This document shows, in pieces, positions 16,607-24,758 of a stretch of DNA of 46,504 nucleotides. The notes beneath the pieces were generated by a model. It made no database searches. It worked only from the letters and a program-made list of their open reading frames with translations, and was not told the DNA's origin. The stretch comes from Pseudomonadota bacterium (GTDB lineage Bacteria > Pseudomonadota > Alphaproteobacteria > Acetobacterales > Acetobacteraceae): the NCBI GenBank assembly GCA_021851785.1, contig JAJZBV010000024.1, positions 1 through 46,504 of the forward strand, in the 5' to 3' direction. Within the stretch, counting starts at the first letter, position 1. Each line of letters starts with the position of its first letter. Position numbers and translations under genes: made by a program.

Positions 16607-18024
16607 CGGTTTTCCGTTATGTCTTGCGCCGCCCCGTCGGGAAGCGAGGCTTCGAGGCCATGGGTTCGTAATAATCCGTACAAGGTCGTGCGGCTGACGC
16701 CAAGCAATTGTGCGGCGGTAGAGAGATTTCCGCCACTGCGGGCCAAAGCCCGCTCGATCACGTCGCGCTCGGCGCGGCTCCGCGCGGCACGGAGATCGAG
16801 CGTGGGCTCATCGCCGCCCGCCCCGTCATCGCCGCCGGCGGCGAGCGCGGGGGCGGCGAGTTCGAGATCGGCGGGTTCGATCAGGCGCGTCTCGTTCATC
16901 ACCACCGCCCGCTTCATGCGGTTCTCCAGCTCGCGCACATTGCCCGGCCAGTCATGCGCGGTGAGCGCCGCGACCGCGCTTTCGCTCAGGCCGCGCAGGT
17001 TGCGGTGGAACTCATCGTTGAAGCGGTGCAGGAAATAGCGCGCGAGCAGCACCGCATCGCCGCCCCGGGCGCGGAGCGGCGGGATGCGCAGCGTCACCGA
17101 ATTGAGACGATAGAAGAGATCGCCACGAAACCGCCCGGCCGCCACCTCGGCCTCGATCCCCTGGTTGGTCGCCGAGACGATGCGCACATCGACCTGGATC
17201 CGCTGCCGCCCGCCGATCCGTTCGATCACCTGGTCCTGGAGGACGCGCAGCAGCTTGACCTGCAGCGGGTGCGGCAGATCGCCGATCTCGTCGAGAAAAA
17301 GCGTGCCGAGATGCGCCATCTCGATCTTGCCGATGGTCTGTCGCACCGCCCCGGTGAAGGCGCCGCGCTCATGGCCGAAAAGTTCGCTCTCGAGCAGGTT
17401 TTCCGGAATGGCGCCGCAATTGAGGGCGATGAACGGCCCCTTGGCGCGCGGGCCGAGATCATGCAGCGCCCGCGCCAACGCCTCCTTGCCGGTGCCGCTT
17501 TCGCCGAGCAGCAGCACCGGCACGTTGGTCGCCGCGAGCTTCTCGACGTCACGGCAGATTTTCAGCATCGGCTCGGCGGCGGTGATGATGCGCGGGAGTG
17601 GGCTTTGCGCCGCGGCTTCGGCAAGACGCTTGTTCTCCGCCTCCAGCTCATGCAGCCTGAGCGCCCGGTCGACGATGCCGCGCAACACCGCGATGTCGAT
17701 CGGCTTCTCGTAGAAATCATAGGCCCCGGCGGCGATGGCGCGGAGCGCGTTCTCGCGCTCGTTGCTGCCGGTCGCGAGAATGACCTTGGTCGCGGGGGCG
17801 GCGCGCAAAATCTCATCGAGCGTCGCAAACCCCTCGCTCACCCCGTCGGGATCGGGCGGCAGGCCGAGATCAAGCACCACCACCCCCGGGCGCTCCTTGG
17901 CCAGCGCCGCCAAAGCCTGCCCACGGCGATGGGTGATGACCGGCTTGAGACCAGGAAACGCCCAGCGATACTGGCCACACAACCCCTCATCATCCTCGAC
18001 GATCAATAATTTCGCGACACTCAC
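16603..18024 (-). CDS. prsR: PEP-CTERM-box response regulator PrsR (sigma-54 activator)
   Basis: A 473-aa NtrC-family regulator. The receiver domain (1 to about 125) has the acidic pair E10-D11-D12, phosphorylation site D52 and the conserved K107. The AAA+ domain carries Walker A GESGTGKE at 174-181, the sigma-54 contact loop GAFTGA at 220-225 and Walker B LFLDEIGD near 245. A Fis-type helix-turn-helix (NLSTAAQLLGVSRTTLYGLL) lies near the C-terminus. It should activate sigma-54 promoters of PEP-CTERM protein and exopolysaccharide genes when phosphorylated by PrsK (family knowledge). It is separated from prsK by a 200-bp palindromic repeat and overlaps prsT by 4 nt. Confidence 0.94.
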   Translation of the reverse strand: MSVAKLLIVEDDEGLCGQYRWAFPGLKPVITHRRGQALAALAKERPGVVVLDLGLPPDPDGVSEGFATLDEILRAAPATKVILATGSNERENALRAIAAGAYDFYEKPIDIAVLRGIVDRALRLHELEAENKRLAEAAAQSPLPRIITAAEPMLKICRDVEKLAATNVPVLLLGESGTGKEALARALHDLGPRAKGPFIALNCGAIPENLLESELFGHERGAFTGAVRQTIGKIEMAHLGTLFLDEIGDLPHPLQVKLLRVLQDQVIERIGGRQRIQVDVRIVSATNQGIEAEVAAGRFRGDLFYRLNSVTLRIPPLRARGGDAVLLARYFLHRFNDEFHRNLRGLSESAVAALTAHDWPGNVRELENRMKRAVVMNETRLIEPADLELAAPALAAGGDDGAGGDEPTLDLRAARSRAERDVIERALARSGGNLSTAAQLLGVSRTTLYGLLRTHGLEASLPDGAAQDITENR

Positions 18025-18039
18025 GACACGCCGCCTGTG

Positions 18040-18239
18040 GGAAGCAAGGCCAGGGCGCTGCCCTGGACCCGCTGGGGGCAGCGCCCCCAGACCCGCATCC
18101 CTGGAGGATTTTCCAGGCGGGGCGCAACACCGAATTGGCGCGCGCCTCGTCGCGCCCCGCCTGGAAAATCCTTAAGTAATAGGGTCCAGGGACAGTGTCC
18201 CTGGCGGGGTCCAGGGGCAGCGCCCCTGGCCTTGCTTCC
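18040..18239. repeat. 200-bp nested palindromic intergenic repeat
   Basis: The outer arms GGAAGCAAGGCCAGGG (18040-18055) and their exact reverse complement (18224-18239) enclose a second perfect 20-bp inverted pair, 18106-18125 with 18152-18171. There are also local GC-rich hairpins: CTGGGGGC/GCCCCCAG at 18072-18090, CCAGGGACA/TGTCCCTGG around 18186-18204, and CCAGGGGC/GCCCCTGG at 18211-18229. The element fills almost the whole prsR-prsK gap and has no coding content. Such a structure could fold as one long RNA hairpin on either strand. It looks like a non-autonomous repeat rather than a simple terminator; sequences of this style occur between genes in Acetobacteraceae (from memory). Confidence 0.87.
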
Positions 18240-18247
18240 TCCGTGCG

Positions 18248-20290
18248 TCATGCGGTGACGGGGGTGTTGAGGAGGGGCAGCGACAGGCGCATGGTGGTGC
18301 CGGCGCCTGGGGTGCTGGTCACGTGCAGGCTGCCGCTGGCGTTCTGGAGCAGGGCGCGGGCCTGGAAGGCGCCGATCCCCGAGCCGGTGCGTTTCGAGGA
18401 GCGGAAGGGGCGGAACAATTCGTCGCGGATGAAGTCCGGTGTCATGCCGGTGCCGCGGTCGCTGATCTCGATCACCACGGCGCTGTTTTCCTCGCTGATC
18501 CGCACCTGGACGTGGCCCGGACGCCCGGCGCTCTCCTCGGCATCGAGGGCATTGTCGAGAAGATGGGTGATGACGGCGTCGAAGGCTTCGAGCGGCATGG
18601 CGATCTTGCCGCCGTGGCGGGACGGCGCGATGGCGATCGCGACGCCGCGGCTCTGGCGCAAGGTCGCTGCGATGGCGGCGATCCGTTCCAGCGGCGCGAC
18701 CGCGCTTGCCGGCGCGTCGCCCTCGGATGCGCTGAGCCGGGCGAGAAGGGCGGTGATCTTCGTCGAAGCAGTGCGCACGGTCGCCAGCATGTCGCGCTGG
18801 AAATCGGGATTGTCGAGGTGGAATTCGGCGTTGGCGAGCAAAAGCGAGAGCTGGCTGGAGACATTCTTGATATCGTGCGCGACGAAGGCGAAACGCTGGC
18901 CGTATTCGCGCAGATGGCGGGTTTCGACCAGGCTTTGCGTCGCGCGCTGTTCGGCGATGAACACCGCGACCTGCTGGCCGATGGTGCGGAGCAGGGTGAA
19001 GACCTCGCCGTCGAGGCGGAAGGGGGCGCGTGGCGGGGGCAGCAGGATGAGCCCGATCAGCCGCTCGGCATGGACCAGCGGCACCGCGAGCCAGAGCGGC
19101 GGGAAGCCCTCGATCCAGGGCGTGGCATCGGGATCGGCGATGACGACCGTCTCCCCCGCGTCCAGCCGGGCGAGCAGGGGGTGGTCGGAGGCGAGCATGA
19201 CGCCGGCCGGTGGCAGGTTGAGCGAGCCCCCCCAGTGGAACCCGGTTTCGTCGGCGGCGCGCAGAAACAGGACGCCGCCGGGGCTGTCCACCACCTCGGC
19301 GGTCGCGCGGAGCACCCGCTCGTGCAGGGCGACGGCGGGGTCGGGCGTTGAGAGGGCGGCGATAAAGCGCATCCATTCCCGCCGATAATCATAGCGAGTG
19401 GTAAAGAAATGATCGACGACCAGCGATTTCAGGCGCGAGCGCGCCGAGCCGGAACTCGCCAGCACCGCGATGACCACGAGGCCGCCGGAAAGGAGAGAGA
19501 TTTCGGCGAGCGTTCCCCAATTCGCGCCGAAACGCCGGAAGACCTCGCCGGCGGCGGCGAGGGCGAGGAGGAACAGGCCGCTCGCGACCAGCGTCGTCGT
19601 GTGGAAGACGACGCTCCGCGAAACCTGCAGCGTGATCCCGTGCTTGCGGTTGCGCAGTGCTGCGAGCGCGATCAGCGGGGCGAGGCCGGTCGCGACGATG
19701 GCGTGGCCGGCGAAGAGCGGCGGCGAGAGGCGGCGAAACAGCACCGCGTCGCCGTAGAGCACGAGATCGTACGCGAACAGGGCGCCGAGCGCGATGCAGA
19801 GCAGGTTGATATGCCAGCGCCGCTCGGGGCGGCTGTTGCGGTAGAGATTCTCGACCAGCAGCAGATTGGCGACGGCGAAGCCGAGCCTTGCCGCGATCGC
19901 CGGTGACGCGAGGGTCAGGCCCGTGTCGGACGCGGGGGAGATGATGGCGGCGCCGATGGCGATGGCGAGAACCACGACGCCGAACCCGAGCAGGGTGCGG
20001 CGCAGCGGGCGCGCCCCGGGCGCCGGCGGTGGCAGGAGAAAGAGGCCGAAGCCGTACCAGGCGGCGTCACGCGCCAGTTCGAGCCCCCCGGGCAGGGCGG
20101 CGAGCGGCGTCTCCGGGGCGGTGGCGACGGCGGCGGCCCAGGCGGCGGTGAGGAGGGTCGCGGTGACGAGGGCGGCGCCACTCAGCGTGAGCCCGCTACC
20201 CCGCTTCCGTCCGGCGAGCGCGACGAACAGCGCGAGCAGGAGGTAGGCCGCCGCGCAACCGGGATAGAGAAAGGGGACGATCCACGCCAT
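18248..20290 (-). CDS. prsK: PEP-CTERM system sensor histidine kinase PrsK
   Basis: A 680-aa membrane sensor kinase. Residues 1 to about 280 contain some eight hydrophobic segments, as usual for PrsK. A GAF-like domain follows at about 300-445 (VLRATAEVVDSPGGVLFLRAAD). The phosphoacceptor is H472 in FVAHDIKNVSSQLSLLLAN. The HATPase domain has N-box LLDNALDA, G1 DRGTGM, and RSSKRTGSGIGAFQAR for the G2/F region. It phosphorylates PrsR, encoded downstream beyond the palindromic repeat. The signal sensed is unknown. It begins 40 bp after the sugar transferase stop, so it is probably read from the same promoter at about 21.7 kb, with the repeat possibly reducing read-through to prsR. Confidence 0.93.
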   Translation of the reverse strand: MAWIVPFLYPGCAAAYLLLALFVALAGRKRGSGLTLSGAALVTATLLTAAWAAAVATAPETPLAALPGGLELARDAAWYGFGLFLLPPPAPGARPLRRTLLGFGVVVLAIAIGAAIISPASDTGLTLASPAIAARLGFAVANLLLVENLYRNSRPERRWHINLLCIALGALFAYDLVLYGDAVLFRRLSPPLFAGHAIVATGLAPLIALAALRNRKHGITLQVSRSVVFHTTTLVASGLFLLALAAAGEVFRRFGANWGTLAEISLLSGGLVVIAVLASSGSARSRLKSLVVDHFFTTRYDYRREWMRFIAALSTPDPAVALHERVLRATAEVVDSPGGVLFLRAADETGFHWGGSLNLPPAGVMLASDHPLLARLDAGETVVIADPDATPWIEGFPPLWLAVPLVHAERLIGLILLPPPRAPFRLDGEVFTLLRTIGQQVAVFIAEQRATQSLVETRHLREYGQRFAFVAHDIKNVSSQLSLLLANAEFHLDNPDFQRDMLATVRTASTKITALLARLSASEGDAPASAVAPLERIAAIAATLRQSRGVAIAIAPSRHGGKIAMPLEAFDAVITHLLDNALDAEESAGRPGHVQVRISEENSAVVIEISDRGTGMTPDFIRDELFRPFRSSKRTGSGIGAFQARALLQNASGSLHVTSTPGAGTTMRLSLPLLNTPVTA

Positions 20291-20330
20291 TCCTGCCCCG
20301 ATACGCGATTTTTTTTATCCTGTCGCGGGA

Positions 20331-21704
20331 TCAGCGCGCGCCTTCGCGGAACAGGATCACCCGGACGGTGGAGATGAGGATGAGCAGATCGAGGAAAAGG
20401 TTGCGGCGGGCGACGTAATAGAGATCGTAGGCGAGCTTCATCCGCGCATCCTCGATCGAGGCGCCATAGGGGAAATTGACCTGGGCCCAGCCGGTGATGC
20501 CGGGTTTGACGAAGCTGCGGTCATGATAGCGGGGGATCGCGGCGGCGAGCTGGGCGACGAAATGCGGCCGCTCGGGACGCGGCCCGATGAGGCTCATCTC
20601 GCCACGCAGCACATTGATGAGCTGTGGCAATTCGTCGATCCGGGCGCGCCGCAGAAACCCGCCGATCCTGGTGACGCGGGGATCCTGGGCCGCGGCCCAG
20701 GCCGGGCCGGCGGCCTCGGCGTCGACGCGCATGCTGCGGAATTTCAGCAGCATGAAGGTTTTGCCGTGCAGGCCAACGCGCTCCTGGCGGTAAAACACCG
20801 GGCCCTCGCTGTCGAGGCGGATGGCGAGCGCGGTGAGCAGCATGACCGGCAGCACCAGGATCAGCATGGCGGCGCTGAGCACCAGATCGAAGCCGCGCTT
20901 GAATGCCTGGTTGAGCCGGCTCGAATACGTGTTTTCGGCGAAGACCAGCCAATCCGGCGGCAAGCGGTCGAGATCGAGGCGGCGGAATTGGCGTTCGCGG
21001 AATTCGATCTCGTCGAACACGCGGATGCCGGCGCTCTTGCAGCGGAGCAGCGCCGAGGTCGGGAGGGCGGCGCGGGCCGACGCGCTGATTACGATCCCCC
21101 AGATTTTGCGCGCCCGCAGCGTCTCGGGATCGAGTGCGAGGGGGTTGCCGGGCGCCACGCGTCCGGAAATGGCGAAGAACACGGCATCATCGAGCCGCGG
21201 CGTGGGCGCCCCGCCATGGCCGTCATGGTCGCCGACCACCAGGATATGGCGGGCGAAAACGCCATGGCGGAGGGCGAAGCGGAAGAGCGAGCGGGTCAGC
21301 GCCAGACATAACAGCCAGACGACCAGGATGCGCGGCAGCCAGAGCGCTTCCCGGCTGGCGAGCAGGGCGAAGAGATCGGTGTGGAACAGGCGCGCGAACA
21401 CCGCCAGCGCCGGCAGCACGGTGAGCGCGACGATGCCGATATTGACCAGGAGCCGCCGCGTGTAGAGCAATGCTTCCAGCCGGTAGAGGCCAAGCGCCGA
21501 GCCCGCCAGGCCGAAGGCGAGGGCGATCAGCGCGGCGACGTCAACGGCCTGGAACGCGCTATCGGACAGCGTCTCGTCGGCCGGCATGAGGCCGGCCGCG
21601 CCGAAGGCGAGCAGGACGGCGATCAGGGCGAAGCTGAGTACAGCCTCGATCAGCCATAGCATCAACATTTCCGAAGGCATGTAATGGCCGAATATCTTGG
21701 TCAT
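20331..21704 (-). CDS. Exosortase A-associated initiating sugar-phosphate transferase (undecaprenyl-phosphate transferase, WbaP/EpsB type)
   Basis: A 457-aa polyisoprenyl-phosphate hexose-1-phosphate transferase that starts the repeat unit on undecaprenyl phosphate. The N-terminal half has about four or five membrane segments, then a degenerate CoA-binding-like domain. The C-terminal catalytic domain opens with KRGFDLVLSAAMLILVLPVML and contains the family blocks GPVFYRQERVGLHG, LLKFRSMRVDAE, RIGGFLRRARIDELPQLINVL and IGPRPERPHFV. N-terminal MTKIFGHYMPSEMLMLW marks the exosortase A subfamily. ATG 21704 is preferred over 21740 because GCGAGGAT lies at proper distance upstream. First gene of the minus arm. 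Confidence 0.93.
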   Translation of the reverse strand: MTKIFGHYMPSEMLMLWLIEAVLSFALIAVLLAFGAAGLMPADETLSDSAFQAVDVAALIALAFGLAGSALGLYRLEALLYTRRLLVNIGIVALTVLPALAVFARLFHTDLFALLASREALWLPRILVVWLLCLALTRSLFRFALRHGVFARHILVVGDHDGHGGAPTPRLDDAVFFAISGRVAPGNPLALDPETLRARKIWGIVISASARAALPTSALLRCKSAGIRVFDEIEFRERQFRRLDLDRLPPDWLVFAENTYSSRLNQAFKRGFDLVLSAAMLILVLPVMLLTALAIRLDSEGPVFYRQERVGLHGKTFMLLKFRSMRVDAEAAGPAWAAAQDPRVTRIGGFLRRARIDELPQLINVLRGEMSLIGPRPERPHFVAQLAAAIPRYHDRSFVKPGITGWAQVNFPYGASIEDARMKLAYDLYYVARRNLFLDLLILISTVRVILFREGAR

Positions 21705-22048
21705 TTTATCCTCGCTGCAACGTCCCGGCGGAAGTTTCAAAAATCAAACCGCGACCGTCCGGGAGCATGAGCCGAATTCTCGCGGCCATGGCGATAATTT
21801 GATCGGATACGAAACAATAGCGTTATTTTTACGCTCAATGCGCCACCCTACCCTTCACAGACTCGTTAATTCAACTCAAAAACAGTGAATGAAACATTTT
21901 TAATCGCCACGTTAGGCACCCTTCTCCCGGCGCAATTTTGCCCAACGTCATGCTCCACGGATCATTTCTTCTCATTGCGCCAAATTGCTAAAAAATTTTC
22001 ACAGATGCATGAAATTTTGTGACTACAGGCGAGATTTACGACATATAT

Positions 22049-22087
22049 TCAACGAAAGTCAACGATCATGTTAAACGGTCGTCAACG
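22049..22087. promoter_or_regulatory. Three TCAACG direct repeats, possible operator
   Basis: TCAACG occurs at 22049-22054, 22059-22064 and 22082-22087, that is at 10-bp (one helical turn) and 23-bp spacing, just right of an AT-rich stretch with TATATT at 22044-22049. The phasing would suit a protein binding one DNA face. No regulator is known for this motif here, so the call is tentative. Confidence 0.28.
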
Positions 22088-22268
22088 CGGCGTCCACGCC
22101 GGCGATGTGAAGGAATTGTTAATTTATGGTGGTGGCGGCCGCGCCCGGGCTGGTAAGATTTGGTGTCGGCAGGAGCGAACTTTACAAAAAAATAATCTCT
22201 CTGCTATTTGCTGCCCGGGTATGGTTTGCCATCCGCGTATGGTAGCCGGGACGATGGCGGTGTTTTGA

Positions 22269-22340
22269 AGGCGTGTAGCTCAATGGTAGAGCGCTGCCAT
22301 CACATGGCAGAGGCTGGGGGTTCAATTCCTTCCGCGCCTA
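22269..22340 (+). tRNA. tRNA-Val (anticodon CAC)
   Basis: A full 72-nt cloverleaf can be drawn: acceptor AGGCGTG/CGCGCCT with one G-T pair, TA at 8-9, D-arm GCTC-AATGGTA-GAGC, anticodon arm CTGCC-ATCACAT-GGCAG giving CAC, variable loop AGGCT, T-arm GGGGG-TTCAATT-CCTTC, and discriminator A. The T-stem has two G-T pairs, and CCA is not encoded. CAC reads the valine codon GTG, and A73 with A35 agrees with valine identity. It stands alone in the promoter region of the exopolysaccharide locus, reading in the same direction as the plus arm. Confidence 0.87.
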
Positions 22341-22523
22341 AGTTGGCCGTGCCTCATCCGCCGGGTAAGCGGACGAACTGGAAGGGCGTTACGGGCGCGG
22401 TGCCGCGACGGGATGGTGGTCGCGGCGCCCCGGGTTCGGTCTGGATGTCTTCGATAACTAATCGTAAATAACGATATCCATAGAAACCACAGACAACGAT
22501 AGGACGCGCGGGCGGTCGTGAGC

Positions 22524-23150
22524 ATGAAGCGGGTGATTTTCGGGATTTTCGCCTTGGCCCTCGTCGGGGCTCTGGTATCGGCGTGTTCATCGACGCCGAA
22601 GGCGCTCGATCCGACCAATACCACCACCCCGGCATCCGCCGGCGAGTATATCATCGGCCCCGGCGACACGCTGTCGATCTTCGTCTATCAGGCGGCCGAT
22701 CTCAGCGTCACGGCCCTCCCCGTGCGGCCCGACGGGCGGATCTCGGTGCCCCTCGTCCCCGACATGATGGCCGCCGGCAAGACGCCGACCCAGCTCGGCG
22801 AGGACATCGCCGAGAAACTCAAAAAATACGTCAAGGATCCGACGGTGACGGTGATGATGCACTCCTTCATCGGGCCCTTCGACCGGCAGGTGCGGGTGAT
22901 CGGCGAGGCCGCCGACCCGATGGCGATCCCCTATCGCGACCATCTCACCGTGCTCGACGTGATGATCGAGGCCAAGGGGCTGACCAAATACGCCGCCGGC
23001 AACCGCTCGGTGATCGTGCGTCGCGGCGCCAACGGCCAGCAGGACATCATCCACATCAAGCTCAGCAGCCTGCTCAAGGATGGCGACGTGTCGCAGAATG
23101 TCGAAATGAAGCCGGGCGATACGCTGATCATTCCGCAATCCTGGTTTTGA
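22524..23150 (+). CDS. Exosortase A-associated polysaccharide export lipoprotein (Wza family)
   Basis: A 208-aa periplasmic/outer-membrane export protein. A lipoprotein signal is plain: MKRVIFGIFALALVGALVSAC with the Cys at about residue 21. The poly_export domain follows (YIIGPGDTLSIFVYQAADLS; VRPDGRISVPLVPDMMAAG), then a SLBB-like domain (RQVRVIGEAADPMAIPYRDHLTVLDVMIEAKGL). The closing KPGDTLIIPQSWF matches the exosortase A export subfamily. It would form the outer-membrane channel or part of it. ATG 22524 is chosen because the basic signal start follows directly; GTG 22518 is an alternative. First gene of the plus arm. Confidence 0.92.
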   Translation: MKRVIFGIFALALVGALVSACSSTPKALDPTNTTTPASAGEYIIGPGDTLSIFVYQAADLSVTALPVRPDGRISVPLVPDMMAAGKTPTQLGEDIAEKLKKYVKDPTVTVMMHSFIGPFDRQVRVIGEAADPMAIPYRDHLTVLDVMIEAKGLTKYAAGNRSVIVRRGANGQQDIIHIKLSSLLKDGDVSQNVEMKPGDTLIIPQSWF

Positions 23151-23159
23151 GCGTCGGCG

Positions 23160-24758
23160 ATGGACCAGATCCTCACGCTGCTGCATCGCTACCTCATCGG
23201 CGCCTGGCGGCGGCGCTGGCTGGCGCTGGCCGGCGCCTGGCTGCTTTGCGTCGGCGGCTGGGTCGGCGTCGTCCTGATGCCCAACCAGTATGAGGCGAGC
23301 ACCCGGCTCTATGTCGATGCCGACGCGGTGCTCACGCCGCTGCTCCGCGGCCTCGCCATCGACAGCACGCCGGCCAACCAGGTCGATCTCCTGCAGCGCA
23401 CGCTGCTCAGCCGGCCGAATCTCGAAAAGCTGATCTCGAAGACCGATCTCGACCTTCTCGCCCCCGATCCGGTCCGCCGGAACGCCCTGATCGAGCAACT
23501 GGCGGCGGCGATCCGCATCCAGTCGCAGACCAATAATCTCTTCACCATCACCTATCGCAATACCCGCCCCCGCCTCGCCTATGACGTGGTGCAGACGCTG
23601 ATCACCCTTTTCATCGAGAGCGCGACCGGCACCAACCGCTCGCAGATGCAGAACGCGGCGCGCTTCGTCGATGCGCAGATCGCCGAATACGAGGCCAAGC
23701 TGCGTGAAGCCGAGCATCGGCGGGCCGATTTCCAGGCCAAATACATGGAGCTGCTGCCCTCCGACGCCAATGGCGGGGTCGGCGGGCTCGAAGCGGCGCG
23801 CGCGCAGGTGACCCAGCTCGACGGCGAACTCGCCGATGCCATCGCCAAGCGTGACATGCTCGCCCAGGATCTGCACTCGAACTCGCCGTTGCAGATGTCC
23901 GAGGCCGGACGCGCGGCGCTGCAGCACAATGCCGGCGCCGCCGCCGCCGACCCCGATCTCCTCGCCGCGGAGAAGAAGCTGCGCGAGCTGCGCCTGAAAT
24001 ATACCGACGACCACCCCGACGTGATCGCCGCCCGCCGTCTGGTCGAGGCGCTGAAAGCCGCGCCGTATGCCGGTGCCGGTGCCGGCGCTGGTGGCGGGGC
24101 GCATGGCGGCGGCAATGGCGGGCCCAACGGCGGACATGGGCTGCCGAACGGGGTTTACGACCAAATCAAGGTTCGGCTCCTGGACGCCGAGGCGACGGTG
24201 AACTCGCTCAAGCGCCAGCGCGACGACGCGATCAGGTCGCGTGACCGGCTGGCCGCGGTCGTCCGCAACGAGCCGGGGCTGCAGGCGGAATACATGGATC
24301 TCGACCGCGATTATTCGGTGTTGCGCAAGACCTATGAGGAATTGCTCAGCCGGCGCGAGGTGATGCGGCTCTCCTCGGCGGCCGATACCGATGCCGACAA
24401 GCTGCGCCTCCAAATCATCGATCCGCCGCAGATGCCGCGCGTGCCGGCCGCGCCGAAGCGGATGCTGCTGATGGCCGGGGTGCTGGTGGCCGGGCTCGGC
24501 GGTGGCGCCGGCCTCGCGCTGCTGCTCGCCCATCTCGATTCCTGCTTCTATACGACGAACGATCTCCGCGCCCTCGGCCTCCCGGTGCTCGGCGGCATCT
24601 CGCTGACCTCGCATGGGCCGCGGCGCGCGGCGGTGATGCCCCTCGTCACCTTCGGCGTGGGCGTCGTGCTGCTGGTCTTCATGTTCGGCGCCTTCATCAC
24701 CGGGCCGCACTGGTTCGCCGCCATGCCGGGCTCGCATTGGTTGGCGAGGTTCGTGTGA
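23160..24758 (+). CDS. Exosortase A-associated chain-length determinant (Wzz/GNVR family)
   Basis: A 532-aa inner-membrane polysaccharide co-polymerase. Wzz-type N-terminal domain with a first membrane segment near 18-38 (LALAGAWLLCVGGWVGVVLM) and EASTRLYVDADAVLTPLLRGL. A coiled-coil-rich periplasmic domain follows (about 150-390), then the GNVR-like end (YMDLDRDYSVLRKTYEELLSRRE), a Pro-rich PPQMPRVPAAPKR segment and a second membrane helix, plus an extra C-terminal hydrophobic segment near 500. A Gly/Ala/His/Asn-rich stretch around residues 302-328 interrupts the coiled coil and is unusual. It pairs with the tyrosine kinase that follows, whose GTG overlaps its stop. Confidence 0.92.
   Translation: MDQILTLLHRYLIGAWRRRWLALAGAWLLCVGGWVGVVLMPNQYEASTRLYVDADAVLTPLLRGLAIDSTPANQVDLLQRTLLSRPNLEKLISKTDLDLLAPDPVRRNALIEQLAAAIRIQSQTNNLFTITYRNTRPRLAYDVVQTLITLFIESATGTNRSQMQNAARFVDAQIAEYEAKLREAEHRRADFQAKYMELLPSDANGGVGGLEAARAQVTQLDGELADAIAKRDMLAQDLHSNSPLQMSEAGRAALQHNAGAAAADPDLLAAEKKLRELRLKYTDDHPDVIAARRLVEALKAAPYAGAGAGAGGGAHGGGNGGPNGGHGLPNGVYDQIKVRLLDAEATVNSLKRQRDDAIRSRDRLAAVVRNEPGLQAEYMDLDRDYSVLRKTYEELLSRREVMRLSSAADTDADKLRLQIIDPPQMPRVPAAPKRMLLMAGVLVAGLGGGAGLALLLAHLDSCFYTTNDLRALGLPVLGGISLTSHGPRRAAVMPLVTFGVGVVLLVFMFGAFITGPHWFAAMPGSHWLARFV

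Larger units (their letters stand above)
21705..22523. promoter_or_regulatory. Divergent control region between the two exopolysaccharide arms
   Basis: This 819-bp stretch holds no convincing protein gene. It is clearly AT-richer than the rest, most strongly at 21780-22070 and again at 22440-22500 (overlapping CGAT/ATCG repeats). It must hold promoters for the leftward arm (start 21704) and the rightward arm (start 22524), plus the tRNA-Val gene at 22269-22340. I found no convincing sigma-70 pair and no clean sigma-54 TGGCAC-N5-TTGC box. A small inverted repeat AGCGT-N7-ACGCT lies near 21821-21837. The three TCAACG motifs are listed separately. Confidence 0.55.

Noticed and set aside
14444-17038. 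Plus-strand frame of 864 codons opposite prsT and prsR
   Set aside because: No recognisable domain; the TPR repeats and the PrsR motifs are on the minus strand.
18040-18239. CRISPR array or insertion sequence ends
   Set aside because: Repeats are inverted and nested, not regularly spaced direct repeats, and enclose no coding sequence.
22207-22235. Possible sigma-54 promoter (GG and GC elements 10 bp apart near TATGGTTTGCCATCCGCG)
   Set aside because: Only the GG/GC spacing fits; the TGGCAC and TTGC contexts do not match.
22068-22268. Small open frame in the divergent region
   Set aside because: No ribosome binding site, basic low-complexity translation, and it runs up to the tRNA start.
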